Shown here: piece by piece, positions 1 to 9,047 of the stretch
Position numbering within the stretch: the first letter of the stretch is position 1
How the letters are laid out: every line of letters starts with the position of its first letter
DNA from: Rhizobium sp. CSW-27
GTDB taxonomy: Bacteria; Pseudomonadota; Alphaproteobacteria; Rhizobiales; Rhizobiaceae
DNA: 64,000 nucleotides
Direction: 5' to 3'
NCBI RefSeq assembly: GCF_018760785.1
Contig: NZ_JAHHZO010000010.1
Coordinates: 124,001 to 188,000 of the forward strand
Made by a program: the position numbers and the translations under genes
The notes under the pieces: model-generated
What the model was told of the DNA's origin: nothing
The model's database searches: none
The model's input: the letters and a program-made list of their open reading frames with translations, nothing else

Positions 1-178
1 CACACGCCGGCCCGATCATGCCACAACGCCAGCGCGTCAGCCCTGCACAAGCTATCGCGCCTAGTCTCCTCTTCCAGGGTCATCCGAGGCCTCCTTGCGG
101 CAAGGGTGACAGGGTGTTTCGCGCGCCCGGGCCCCAGCCACGCTTTGCTGCACGTCCGCGCCGACTTGGAGATCATTC

Positions 179-1210
179 GTGAACAAGATCGTTCTCGCAC
201 GCTATCTGGAACCGATCGACTGGGTCGTCGAGATTCCGCAGGACTTCGAAGTCCATATCTATAACAAGGGCGACGCGATCACCTCACCGGCCGTAAGGCG
301 GCGGGCGCACCGGATTGTCGAGCGCCCCAATGCCGGGCGAGAATCGGAAACCTATCTCTTTCACATGATGACGGAGACCGAGGACAACGACGACTTCACC
401 GTCTACGCGCAGGCCGACCCCTTCACCCACAGTCCCGACTTCCTGCAACTGCTTCGCGCCTGGCGCCAGTGGGACGATCTGCAGCCGCTCTCCTGGCAGT
501 GGAAGGGCGACCACGAGGTGCCTCCGTCCACCGTCCTCAGACATTACGAGCAGCAGCTGGCCGGACGGCTGCGCGTCCGTCCGGAGCGCTTTTCGCTCTA
601 CACCTGGGCGCCGATCGAATTCTTCGACGTTGGCGCCATGAACACCGGGCGCACCTATCGCCATGTGCATGGCCAGCTGCCGGAAGGCATCAACATTGCG
701 GCCCACTTTCTCAGGATGGCACAGCTGCCGGAACTGGCCGAAGAGGCGGAGGCCCATTCGCTCGGCATCTTCACCTATGGCGCGCTGTTTGCGGCCCGCA
801 ACCATGTGACCAAGCAATTGCCGCTGGAGGCGGCGAAGCGGCTCTACCAGGCATCCCTGGCCCATCCCTGCTACGGCTACGTTCTGGAGCGCATGTGGCT
901 TCACTTCTTCGGCGCCGAATTTGAACTGCCGCAATCGGCCCCGGCCCGCTCCACGTCCGCCGCATCGACGTCGGTGCAGTCCACACAGGTCGCGGCTCAG
1001 TCGGCTTTGTCTCCTTCGGCTCCGACCGCATCGATGAAGCCAGCAGCAGGACAGTCCGCTCCGCCAGAGCCCGCCCAGCAGGTTGCTCGGGCGGAGGCGA
1101 GGAAGGGCGCCTGGGAACACCCGCTTGGCTGCGGTCCCGCCTCCGGGCAGACAGCGCCGGCATGGCCGGACCTTCAGCAAACCCAGTACCGGGAGGGCCA
1201 CGCGGGATGA
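179..1210 (+). CDS. DUF3431-like protein of unknown function
   Basis: Function not established. The GTG start is chosen because a GGAG sits about 8 bases upstream and the N-terminal domain begins at once. Residues ~1-110 contain VLARYLEPIDWV, YNKGD and GRESETYLFHM, which resemble the conserved core of the DUF3431 family; that match is from memory and not from a search. Residues ~255-310 are a low-complexity Ser/Ala/Thr/Gln/Pro stretch, so the C-terminus is probably a flexible tail. There is no signal peptide or membrane segment. Its TGA overlaps the ATG of the next gene (ATGA), so the two are probably translationally coupled. It is the first visible gene of a four-gene glycan-like cassette next to fliP. 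A role in glycan metabolism is inferred from neighbours only. Confidence 0.75.
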   Translation: MNKIVLARYLEPIDWVVEIPQDFEVHIYNKGDAITSPAVRRRAHRIVERPNAGRESETYLFHMMTETEDNDDFTVYAQADPFTHSPDFLQLLRAWRQWDDLQPLSWQWKGDHEVPPSTVLRHYEQQLAGRLRVRPERFSLYTWAPIEFFDVGAMNTGRTYRHVHGQLPEGINIAAHFLRMAQLPELAEEAEAHSLGIFTYGALFAARNHVTKQLPLEAAKRLYQASLAHPCYGYVLERMWLHFFGAEFELPQSAPARSTSAASTSVQSTQVAAQSALSPSAPTASMKPAAGQSAPPEPAQQVARAEARKGAWEHPLGCGPASGQTAPAWPDLQQTQYREGHAG

Positions 1211-2700
1211 GGTATCCCTTCACCGAACAGGCGGACGCGGCAACCTCAGCCAGACCGGCATCCTGGACCTCTGTCGCCTTCGTCGACGACGTCTTCCGCC
1301 ATGCCTTCTGGCCCGCCAAGGAATTCTTCTACGAACTGCTGGCAGCGCCGCTGCAGGCCGTGCTCGGCCGGCCGATGCCACAAAGCATCCGTCGCCAGAT
1401 GTGGCAGAACGGCACGCTCGGAAACAGCACCGCCACGCCACTGCCCCGGGGGCCGGAAACGCAATGGCTTGCCGAGTTTCGTCAGCTGACGGCGGAAAGC
1501 CGCCGGCTGCTCGAGCCCTACATCGATCCGGCAGCCCTTCATATCTGTTACGAGCCGTCTCCCGGACTCCTCGGCTTCCTCGACGAAATCGGCGCAACGT
1601 ATATCGACATTCGCCTGTCGCCGATCCGCTTCCTCCCGGACGTCGTGCTGGCCCTGAGCAGCAATTCGCCCATCATCCGCGCAGCACTGTCGCGCATTGG
1701 GCTGCCGCGTTATGAGATCGGCGCCGAAGCCACCAAGCTTGCCGCCGCCTTCCGGCACCGGGATCGTTACACGCCCCAGGCTAATATTCCACGGCGGGCA
1801 GGCGCGCAGGTGGTCGTGGTCGGCCAGACGGCGTCCGATGCCAGCATCATCGCCGGCGACCGTTTCTTCCATTTCCGCGATGCATCCGACATCCTACAGC
1901 AGACGCTGCAGGGCAAGCATGTACTTTATCTGCGCCATCCCAGTGCCTCGGATGCGCATATCCGCAGCGAGACGGACCTGCTCCGCAGCTTCTATCCTGC
2001 GCTCGAGGTCACGACGGCCAACAGCTACGACCTGCTGTGCTGCGACCAGCACCTGGAATTTCTCGGCATTTCCTCCGGCCTGCTGCAGGAGGCCGCCTTT
2101 TTCGGCAGACAGGCCACCTCGCTGCTGCCGCCGATCTGCCCGCTGGCCTTCGATGACGACGTCTACGACACCAAGGGCTATACGCAGGTGACCTTCGACA
2201 CGTTCATGGACCCGCAGTTCTGGCGCTGCCTTTTCGGCCAGGCCGACGTCACGGCCCGCGACAGCCTGCGCGGCATGACACCAAACCAGCTGCGCGAATT
2301 GCACAATGTCTGGTGGGGCTATCCGGCGCACAAGATCAAGCCGAACGATTTCACCCGCACCCTGACCGGCGACATGCGGCCCGAACTCGAGCGGGTCTAC
2401 GGGGCGACCCGCTTCGTGCTCGACATCATCTCGGGACAGCAGCCAAGCCTCGTCAGCGACGACATCACCAATCGCGGCTGGCAGTGGCCCAGCGGCGGCG
2501 TGGTGCGCCTGCAGGCCGACGGCATCATCACACGGAACGATCGCCGCGCCGGTACCTGGCGCCGGCTGGCGCTGGCGGAACCCGCCTATTTCCTCCTCTG
2601 GGACGAAGGCTTCTGGATCGATTTCGTCCGCTACGGCGGCAACGGGCGTCTGGTGTGCCATAACAATATCGGCGGCCAGTTCTCCGTCAACGAGGCCTAG
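1207..2700 (+). CDS. capsule-type glycosyltransferase-like protein with C-terminal beta domain
   Basis: Probably a soluble GT-B-type sugar transferase, by resemblance to capsule polysaccharide (Kps-like) enzymes. The visible pattern is a hydrophobic strand followed by GQTASDAS (~206-213), then an RHP motif (~243), then a helix ISSGLLQEAAFFG (~288-300) like the donor-binding C-lobe of that superfamily. Residues ~424-497 form a separate W- and G-rich beta domain that recurs in the next gene. The start at 1207 (497 residues) is preferred over an in-frame ATG at 1162 because it gives the usual ATGA overlap with the gene before and has GGGAGG about 10 bases upstream. Donor and acceptor cannot be read from the sequence. 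Confidence 0.7.
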   Translation: MRYPFTEQADAATSARPASWTSVAFVDDVFRHAFWPAKEFFYELLAAPLQAVLGRPMPQSIRRQMWQNGTLGNSTATPLPRGPETQWLAEFRQLTAESRRLLEPYIDPAALHICYEPSPGLLGFLDEIGATYIDIRLSPIRFLPDVVLALSSNSPIIRAALSRIGLPRYEIGAEATKLAAAFRHRDRYTPQANIPRRAGAQVVVVGQTASDASIIAGDRFFHFRDASDILQQTLQGKHVLYLRHPSASDAHIRSETDLLRSFYPALEVTTANSYDLLCCDQHLEFLGISSGLLQEAAFFGRQATSLLPPICPLAFDDDVYDTKGYTQVTFDTFMDPQFWRCLFGQADVTARDSLRGMTPNQLRELHNVWWGYPAHKIKPNDFTRTLTGDMRPELERVYGATRFVLDIISGQQPSLVSDDITNRGWQWPSGGVVRLQADGIITRNDRRAGTWRRLALAEPAYFLLWDEGFWIDFVRYGGNGRLVCHNNIGGQFSVNEA

Positions 2701-2848
2701 TCCCGCGACCGGGGGCCGCGATGGCGGGGCAAGAGGCCCGCATCGCACCAAGGCCCTTTTCGGGACACGTGCCACCCACGAGACCCTAACCCGCTTCAGG
2801 GCGCCGAGCGCAGCGCCTCGCAAGGCGGTTCCAAACAAGGAGACTGAC

Positions 2849-4090
2849 ATGCATCACCCGGACGCCGCCTCCTTGCAGGCGCATGACGACAACGGCGCCT
2901 CGCCGACGGGCCAGAGGGGCGAAATCGAACGATGCGACGCCGCGATCGACTTTCTGCGCGCGCAGATCGCAAACCTGACCACCCAGCTTGCCGAGAATGA
3001 AAGACGCCGTCATGAGGCCGCAAGCCGGCTCGCAGCGCCGGCGCCGACGACCGGCTCCGGCCTCGAGGAGACTGCCGTCCGGAAGATCACCGGCGCGCTA
3101 CACGCCAGCAGCCAGCAGACCTTCGTGATGCAGACGGTTTTGTCCGAAGTGGCTCGCGGCTCATTTGCCCGCTATGCGACCCTGCTGATGGAACTTCGCA
3201 AGGTTCCGGGTCTCGAATCGCTCATCGACCAGCATATTCTGCGGACCGGCTATGCGACGGGCCTAGACCGGTCGGCTGCCGTACGCAACATTTCGGCGAC
3301 CGATTATCAGCGCCTGCACGAGGAGGACGTGGCCTATAAGACCAATAACTGGTTGGTGGAACACCTGCCGTTCATCCTCGCCATGAAGCCCACAAGCCTT
3401 GTGGACGTCGGCTGCGGCAACGGGCGCTTCCTCAACGTGGTGGCTCACCATGTGGAGAAGGTGACCGGCCTTGACTGGGCACGCTCGCCGCTTTTGACGA
3501 CGCTGCCGCAAAACGCCACCTTCCAGCAGACCAATGTGCTGACTGATGCCATTCCGCCGGCCGATGTTTGTTGCTCGGCGGACGTGCTGGAACATTTCGA
3601 ACCGTCAGCGCTGCCGGCTCTCATCCGAAAGCTGCACAAGTCCGCCCGCATCAACTACCACGTAATCGCCTGCTATGACGATGGACACAGCCATTGCGCC
3701 GTTTTCAATCCTGGCCAGTGGCTGGCGCTCTTCCAGACCATCGACCCGGCATACCACCTCACTATGATCAGTCCGCGCCGGCAGCGGCCGGACCAGCTCC
3801 TTTGCGTCGTCACCAACTTCGCCCCTGCAGCAAATCCCGGCGCCCATCTCGGTCCGATCGCCGGGAACTGGCTGACAGGCAGCGGCAAGGACGTCCGCTT
3901 CGACCATGACATGGGCGTCAAACTTTCGGGCGTTCCGGTGGCAACCTGGGTGCCCTCTCAGGATCGGGAAAGCGCATCGGTGCGCTGGATCGAGAGCGGC
4001 ATGACCGATCTCGTCTGCCTGTCGAAGGACAGGCGCACGCTCACCATCGACAACCTGAACGGCCAGCAATTCCAGGTAACCCGCGCATGA
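2849..4090 (+). CDS. class I SAM-dependent methyltransferase with coiled coil and C-terminal beta domain
   Basis: Predicted SAM-dependent methyltransferase of 413 residues. Residues ~20-55 are charged and heptad-like (a short coiled coil). A Rossmann methyltransferase domain follows, with motif I DVGCGNGRF at ~186-194, an acidic-strand region GLDW, and SADVLEHFEP as the post-motif loop. The last ~75 residues (from GNWL near 340) repeat the W- and G-rich beta domain seen at the end of the preceding gene, including a final N-x-x-G-Q-x-F pattern. The ATG has AAGGAG about 7 bases upstream. The substrate is unknown; a sugar or glycan methyl group is inferred from the neighbours. It is separated from the previous gene by 148 bases, in which I see nothing but a possible promoter. 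Confidence 0.8.
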   Translation: MHHPDAASLQAHDDNGASPTGQRGEIERCDAAIDFLRAQIANLTTQLAENERRRHEAASRLAAPAPTTGSGLEETAVRKITGALHASSQQTFVMQTVLSEVARGSFARYATLLMELRKVPGLESLIDQHILRTGYATGLDRSAAVRNISATDYQRLHEEDVAYKTNNWLVEHLPFILAMKPTSLVDVGCGNGRFLNVVAHHVEKVTGLDWARSPLLTTLPQNATFQQTNVLTDAIPPADVCCSADVLEHFEPSALPALIRKLHKSARINYHVIACYDDGHSHCAVFNPGQWLALFQTIDPAYHLTMISPRRQRPDQLLCVVTNFAPAANPGAHLGPIAGNWLTGSGKDVRFDHDMGVKLSGVPVATWVPSQDRESASVRWIESGMTDLVCLSKDRRTLTIDNLNGQQFQVTRA

Positions 4091-4139
4091 CCGCTGCTGT
4101 CTTGCCTCCTTCTGCGCCTTCGACCCAACAGGATCATCT

Positions 4140-5252
4140 ATGAACATGTTTATTCACGACACCGCGGCACCCGCCGCCTCCGAGTGGGGCGTTGCTCCCG
4201 CCGTGACCACTGCCGACCTCACCGGCAGCTTCTGGCAGTTGAGCAGCCTCGATGCCGGCCTTCTCTCGCCGTTCCTGGTACTCGCACCGGAGGGCCGTAT
4301 CGGCAACGCCTTCGATCCCTCCCTGCAGTATTGGCATGCGTTCCAGGACCGCCTCTGCCTGGTGAACGCCAGAGGCGAGCTGTCGGTCATCTTCAACACT
4401 GCACAGACGGAGAACGGTGCGATCACGGGCCTTGCCGGGCGGGGCAACATCGGCGGCATCAGCGGCGTCTTCATGCTGGGCCGCACGCAGCATCCGGCCC
4501 ATCCGATCCACCCGACCCCGGCCGACGTCGAACGCAAAGCCACTTTTCTCGTGCAGCCAGAACGCCCGCTGCGTCCCAATCTGGTGGTGGTCCCGGCCAA
4601 TGCACAGACCCTGCACGGACACTGGCTGGAAAACCTGCCGGACACCAAGCGCAGCTGGGATCTGTGCGTCGGATATTACGGTACCGAGCGCCCCTTCCTG
4701 CCGGCCCCGGCGGAATATCTCGCCCACCTGCCGCAGAAGCGCAAGTTCATGCTGCTGGCCGATCTCTTCCACGCCGAAAGCCCGTTGTGGGACTACGAGC
4801 GCATCTGGCTGCCCGATGACGACCTGATGGTGACGGGTGAAGAGATCAACCTGATGTTCCATTTGTCCCGCATGCATGGCCTGGATCTCTGCCAGCCGGC
4901 CATTACCGATGCGCCAGGCAGCCATCCCAACCACCCGATCACCATCAAGCGGGCCGCGGGCGGTGTGCGTCACGAACCCTTCGTCGAGATCATGTGTCCG
5001 CTGTTCTCCCGGCGGGCGCTGAAGATCTGCATCGGCAGCTTCAAGGATTCGGTGTCAGGCTATGGCCTAGACCATCTGTGGCCGAGCTTCCTTGGCAAGC
5101 CGCATGGCCGCATGGCCATCCTCGACGATATCGGCGTTGCCCATACTCGGCCGATCGGTGCGACCTACAACATCGCTGCGGCGATCGGCGAGCAGAACGC
5201 CACCTTCCGCGGTTATGGCTTCCGCTACGAACCGATCCCCGGCGTGCGGTGA
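4140..5252 (+). CDS. unknown protein with N-terminal beta domain, last gene of the fliP-adjacent cassette
   Basis: I do not recognise this 370-residue protein. Residues ~27-100 (a W near the start, a buried strand, an E-G-R-I turn, then YW and a hydrophobic repeat ending in GLAGR) look like the beta domain at the C-termini of the two genes upstream. The remainder is globular and soluble, rich in Pro, His and Trp, with no signal peptide or membrane helix. A loose AGGA lies just before the ATG; a second ATG two codons later is an alternative start. It follows the methyltransferase by 49 bases, is probably in the same operon, and ends 19 bases before a strong bidirectional terminator. Confidence 0.7.
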   Translation: MNMFIHDTAAPAASEWGVAPAVTTADLTGSFWQLSSLDAGLLSPFLVLAPEGRIGNAFDPSLQYWHAFQDRLCLVNARGELSVIFNTAQTENGAITGLAGRGNIGGISGVFMLGRTQHPAHPIHPTPADVERKATFLVQPERPLRPNLVVVPANAQTLHGHWLENLPDTKRSWDLCVGYYGTERPFLPAPAEYLAHLPQKRKFMLLADLFHAESPLWDYERIWLPDDDLMVTGEEINLMFHLSRMHGLDLCQPAITDAPGSHPNHPITIKRAAGGVRHEPFVEIMCPLFSRRALKICIGSFKDSVSGYGLDHLWPSFLGKPHGRMAILDDIGVAHTRPIGATYNIAAAIGEQNATFRGYGFRYEPIPGVR

Positions 5253-5271
5253 CCAAACGCCGGCTCCCGAC

Positions 5272-5312
5272 CACGAAAACCCGGCGGTTGCAGCAACCGC
5301 CGGGTTTTCGTG
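5272..5312. terminator. bidirectional rho-independent terminator
   Basis: A perfect 19-bp inverted repeat with a 3-base loop (cag at 5291-5293). GC-rich inner arms are flanked by an A-run on the left and a T-run on the right, so it can stop transcription from both sides. It sits between the convergent 4140-5252 gene and fliP. Confidence 0.9.
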
Positions 5313-5359
5313 CCGGACAAGGGGGAGCGGGACGCGCGACGCCGGTTCCGCGAGAGGCC

Positions 5360-6097
5360 TCAGTTGAACGAGCGAACCAGACTGCCGACCAGCAGGTTCC
5401 AGCCGTCGATCAGCACGAAGAACAGGATCTTGAAGGGCAGAGAGATCGAGGTGGGCGGCAGCATCATCATGCCCATGGCCATGGTGATGGCAGCCACGAT
5501 CATGTCGATCACCAGGAAGGGCAGCACGATCAGGAAGCCGATCTCGAAGCCGCGGCGGATTTCCGACAGCATGAAGGCCGGGATCAGCACGCGATAATCG
5601 ATCGCCTCGGGCGTGCCGACCGATTGGCCGCGTTCTCGGGCGAGGTCGACGAACAGCGACAGGTCCTTGTCGCGCGTATTGGCGCTCATGAAGGTGCGGA
5701 AGGGCTCGGCAATGCGCTGCACCGCCTCCGCCTCGTTGATCTCGTTGCGCAGCAGCGGCTGGACGCCGTCGTTCCAGGCCCGGTCGAAGGTGGGCGACAT
5801 GACGTAGAAGGTCATGAACAGCGCCATGGAAATCAGTACCAGGTTGGACGGCGCCGTGGCGAGCCCCATGCCGGTGCGCAGGATCGAGAAGGCAATGATA
5901 AAGCGCGGAAAGCTGGTGACCATCACCAGGATGCCCGGCGCGATCGACAGCACCGTCAGAAGGCCGAAGGTGCGGATGATCCAGGCAGCGGCCGAGCCGT
6001 CGATCGGCAGGTTCAGGAGGTCGGTCGGCGATTGCTGGGCAAGCGCGACACCCGGTATCGCCAGAAGCGCGATCAGCAGAGAAAGCAGTCGAATCAT
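5360..6097 (-). CDS. fliP: flagellar export apparatus protein FliP
   Basis: Core inner-membrane component of the flagellar type III export gate, forming the FliPQR channel. The 245-residue length is normal. A signal-peptide-like N-terminus (MIRLLSLLIALLAIPGVALA) is followed by the typical FPRFIIAFSILRTG and NLVLISMALFMTFYVMSP segments and C-terminal membrane helices. The start overlaps the stop of fliL by 4 bases (ATGA). It is the last gene of the minus-strand flagellar operon. In related rhizobia flagellin genes usually lie beyond fliP; here there is a terminator and an unrelated cassette instead. Confidence 0.96.
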   Translation of the reverse strand: MIRLLSLLIALLAIPGVALAQQSPTDLLNLPIDGSAAAWIIRTFGLLTVLSIAPGILVMVTSFPRFIIAFSILRTGMGLATAPSNLVLISMALFMTFYVMSPTFDRAWNDGVQPLLRNEINEAEAVQRIAEPFRTFMSANTRDKDLSLFVDLARERGQSVGTPEAIDYRVLIPAFMLSEIRRGFEIGFLIVLPFLVIDMIVAAITMAMGMMMLPPTSISLPFKILFFVLIDGWNLLVGSLVRSFN

Positions 6098-6621
6098 TCG
6101 ATCACGAAGGTCCTGAACATCACCTTGGATACTTTGCCTTGCGAACGCAGGTCAACTCGTTCCTGAATGTCGTCCCGAAGATATTGGAAGCCGCGCGCGC
6201 CTTCGATCTGCTGCAGCGAAACGGTGCGCATGTAGGCGAGGATGTCCTGGTGGATCTCCTCGGCCAGCGCCAGTTCCGGCGGCCCGTTGAAGGCCAGCGC
6301 CACCTCCAGCCGGACCCAGCTTTCGGACGGATAGGCCAGATTGGTGGTGATCGGCTCGAGCTGCACCACGCCCGCCGCTTCGGTGGCGATGTGCGGCAGC
6401 CCCTCCTCCTTCTTCTCGCCGTGCCCGCCGGCGGCCGGCGCGGCGGCGGCCGCCTTTGCCTCGGCCGCGGCCTGTTCGGCTGCCGGGTTCTTCGGCGCGA
6501 TCATGCCGCCGACCACCCAGCCGCCACCGGCCCCGGCCAGCGTGACGATGGCAATGCCGGCGATGGTGGGCACAAGTGCGCCCTTCTTCTTTTCCGTCTG
6601 GCCTTCGCCTGCCTCTTCCAT
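6094..6621 (-). CDS. fliL: flagellar basal body-associated protein FliL
   Basis: FliL is a single-pass inner-membrane protein that supports the stator units. The 175-residue product has a short charged N-terminus, one membrane helix at ~15-42 (Gly- and Ala-rich), an Ala/Glu-rich linker, then the periplasmic FliL domain with VRLEVALAF and a C-terminal VMFRTFVIE. It is coupled to fliP by an ATGA overlap and follows flgH by 31 bases. Confidence 0.93.
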   Translation of the reverse strand: MEEAGEGQTEKKKGALVPTIAGIAIVTLAGAGGGWVVGGMIAPKNPAAEQAAAEAKAAAAAPAAGGHGEKKEEGLPHIATEAAGVVQLEPITTNLAYPSESWVRLEVALAFNGPPELALAEEIHQDILAYMRTVSLQQIEGARGFQYLRDDIQERVDLRSQGKVSKVMFRTFVIE

Positions 6622-6652
6622 TCGGCTGTCCCTTCCCCGTCCTGTGCCGCGA

Positions 6653-7363
6653 TCAGAAGGGCGAGAACAGGTCGACGACCTGCTGGCCGACCGGCGGCTG
6701 CTGCACCTCCATCAGACGGCCACGGCCGCCGTAGGAAATGCGGGCCTCGGCGATCTTGTCATAGGAGATCATGTTCTTCGAATCGACATCCTGCGGGCGC
6801 ACGATACCGGCCACGTTGAGGATGCGGATCTCGTGGTTGACGCGCACCTCCTGGGAGCCGCTGATCAGCAGGTTGCCGTTTTCCAGCACGCCGGTCACCA
6901 CGGCAGCCACCAGCAGCGTCAGCTTTTCGGAACGCTTGGTCGAGCCCTTGCCCTTGGTCGAGGTGTCGGAATCGGTGCCCATGTCGCCGTCGCTCTTGGG
7001 GCTGAGACCCAGAATGCTGGCTGCCACGTTCCAGGTGAGGCTGGTGGAATTGGTGCGGCTGCGGTCGGTCTCGTTGTCGAAGTCCGCCTTGTCATTGATC
7101 TGGATGTCGACCGTCAGGATGTCGCCGATATTGAGGGCGCGGGCATCCTTGAACAGCGCTGCCTGGCTGTCGCTCCACAGCGAATAGCCGCTGGCCATCT
7201 GACGCGGCTGCTTCGGGTAAAGCCCCATCTGCGGCGTCTGGGCATATTGCAGGCCACTGCCGATCGGGCTCATGGCCGGCGCATTGCCGATTTCCTTGAG
7301 GGTCTGGCTCTGGCAGCCGGCAAGCAGGAAAACGGCCAGAAGGGCGGGTGCGCGCTTCGTCAT
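6653..7363 (-). CDS. flgH: flagellar L-ring lipoprotein FlgH
   Basis: Outer-membrane L-ring subunit around the flagellar rod. The 236-residue product begins with a lipoprotein signal ending in the lipobox LLAG-C (Cys ~18). Typical FlgH segments follow: SLWSDSQAALFKDARALNIGDILTV, split here by family-typical spacing, and the C-terminal NVAGIVRPQDVDSKNMISYD region. Its ATG overlaps the motE stop (ATGA). Confidence 0.95.
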   Translation of the reverse strand: MTKRAPALLAVFLLAGCQSQTLKEIGNAPAMSPIGSGLQYAQTPQMGLYPKQPRQMASGYSLWSDSQAALFKDARALNIGDILTVDIQINDKADFDNETDRSRTNSTSLTWNVAASILGLSPKSDGDMGTDSDTSTKGKGSTKRSEKLTLLVAAVVTGVLENGNLLISGSQEVRVNHEIRILNVAGIVRPQDVDSKNMISYDKIAEARISYGGRGRLMEVQQPPVGQQVVDLFSPF

Positions 7364-7932
7364 GAACGGTCCTTCGAAGTATTGGGATTGGCCGCGCTGG
7401 AAATGATCATCGAAATGACGCCGGCCTTCTGCGGGTCCATTTCGCTGAGGATCAGACCCGACTGGCGCGCCGGCAGTTTCATGATGATCGCCGCGGCGAT
7501 CTCCACGTTCATTTCCTGAAGCTGCGGTGCGGCCGCATCGGCCTTCATGGTCTTGTAGATGTCGACGAGGCCGGCCTGGGCGCGCTCGAGAAAGTCGTTG
7601 CGCCGCTTCAGCCAGTCCTCGTATTCGGCCTTGCGGGCCTCGAGCACCTCGATGCGGGAATCCACGTCGCTGCGCAGCTTCTCAAGCTCCTGCTTCTGCA
7701 ACAGGTAGCGCTGGTCGCGTGCCGGATCGGCAATGTTGGTGCAGAACTTCTGGATGTCTTCGGAGGTGGTGGTGGGCAGGCGCGGATCCTGCTGCGCATT
7801 AACCTGCGGCACCAGCAGAAGGACGAGGCCGGCGGCCAGAAGCTTCAGCAGCAGGCCGGGACGCCGCGGCTGCGCGGCTGTGTGGCGAGACATCTCCGTC
7901 ATGGCAGTGTCCTTGCTCTCGTTTGCCGTCAT
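7360..7932 (-). CDS. motE: MotE family protein, periplasmic chaperone for the MotC motility protein
   Basis: In Sinorhizobium MotE is a periplasmic chaperone that stabilises MotC. The 190-residue product has a basic N-terminus, a hydrophobic signal segment (~27-46, ending near VNAQ), a Cys in KFCTNIAD, a coiled-coil stretch (~75-115, rich in Leu, Glu, Arg and Lys) and a C-terminal MNVEIAAAIIMKLPARQSG segment typical of the MotE/MgtE-N-like fold. It overlaps flgI upstream and flgH downstream by 4 bases each. The start could also be one of the internal Met codons at positions 11 or 14. MotC itself is not in the window. Confidence 0.85.
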   Translation of the reverse strand: MTANESKDTAMTEMSRHTAAQPRRPGLLLKLLAAGLVLLLVPQVNAQQDPRLPTTTSEDIQKFCTNIADPARDQRYLLQKQELEKLRSDVDSRIEVLEARKAEYEDWLKRRNDFLERAQAGLVDIYKTMKADAAAPQLQEMNVEIAAAIIMKLPARQSGLILSEMDPQKAGVISMIISSAANPNTSKDRS

Positions 7933-9047
7933 TGGATCACCAGCTCCGCCTGCAGCGCGCCGGCCGATTTGATGCCCTGCAGGATGGCGATGATGCCGTC
8001 GGGCTTCACGCCGATGCTGTTGAGGCCGGCGACAAGGCTGCGCAGGTCTGGACCGTTCAGGATCGCGACATTGCTGCCTTCCTTCATCACGCTGATGTCG
8101 GTCTGCGGCTGCACGGCGGTCACGCCGTTGGAAAAGGGCTCCGGCTGCACGATCTGCGGGGTTTCCGTCACCTGCACGGTCAGCGTTCCATAGCTGACGG
8201 CCACGCGCGAAACCTTGACGTCGGCGCCGATGACAATCGTGCCGGTGCGCTCGTTGACCACCACCTTGGCCGGCGTGTCCGTCTCGACCACGAGGTTCTC
8301 GATCTCGGCCATCAGGCGCGCCAGATCGGCCATCTTCGGCTTCTGGACGATCACCTCCTGCGAATCGCGCGGCTCGGCAATCGGCCCGCCATAGCGCTGG
8401 CCGGCGAAGTTGTTGACGATGTCGGCAATGCGCACGGCCGTCGAAAAGTCCGGATTGCGCAGCTGCAGCACCAGGTTCACCGCATCCTTGAACTTCGAGG
8501 GCAGCTCCCGCTCGATGATGGCGCCGTTCGGCACGCGGCCGGTGGTCGTGACGCCTTCGGTGACGGAGGCCGCCTGGCCCTGTGCCGAGAAGCCGGAAAC
8601 GACGACCGACCCCTGCGCCACCGCATAGATCTGGCCATCGGCGCCGGTGAGCGAGGTCATGATCAGCGTTCCACCACGCAGCGAGGTGGAATCGCCAAGC
8701 GAGCTGACGGTCACGTCGAGCCGGCTGCCGGGGCTGGCGAAGGGCGGCAGGCTGGCCGTTACCATCACCGCCGCGGTGTTCTTCGAACTGGACTGACCGC
8801 CCTGCGTGGAAATGCCGAGATTCTGCAGCATGGCGCGCATGGACTGTTCGGTAAACGGCGAGGAGCGCAGGCTGTCACCCGTGCCCTGCAGGCCGACGAT
8901 GAGGCCGTAGCCGATCAGTTGGTTGTCTCGCCCGGCCTGCAGCGAGGCGATGTCCTTGATGCGCGCCGCATCGGCGCGGGCAACGCCCGCCAGCGGCAGG
9001 GCGGCGAGAAGTGAAAGGCCGGCGGCCAACAGGAACTGCTTGATCAT
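7929..9047 (-). CDS. flgI: flagellar P-ring protein FlgI
   Basis: Periplasmic P-ring subunit of the flagellar basal body. The product is 372 residues, the usual length, with a Sec signal peptide (~1-25, ending VARA) followed by RIKDIASLQAGRDNQLIGYG and VGLQGTGDS, both hallmarks of FlgI. The C-terminus holds GGTLIMT and the LNSIGVKPDGIIAILQGIK segment of the family. It overlaps flgA and motE by 4 bases each, in a tightly coupled P/L-ring assembly block. Confidence 0.96.
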   Translation of the reverse strand: MIKQFLLAAGLSLLAALPLAGVARADAARIKDIASLQAGRDNQLIGYGLIVGLQGTGDSLRSSPFTEQSMRAMLQNLGISTQGGQSSSKNTAAVMVTASLPPFASPGSRLDVTVSSLGDSTSLRGGTLIMTSLTGADGQIYAVAQGSVVVSGFSAQGQAASVTEGVTTTGRVPNGAIIERELPSKFKDAVNLVLQLRNPDFSTAVRIADIVNNFAGQRYGGPIAEPRDSQEVIVQKPKMADLARLMAEIENLVVETDTPAKVVVNERTGTIVIGADVKVSRVAVSYGTLTVQVTETPQIVQPEPFSNGVTAVQPQTDISVMKEGSNVAILNGPDLRSLVAGLNSIGVKPDGIIAILQGIKSAGALQAELVIQ

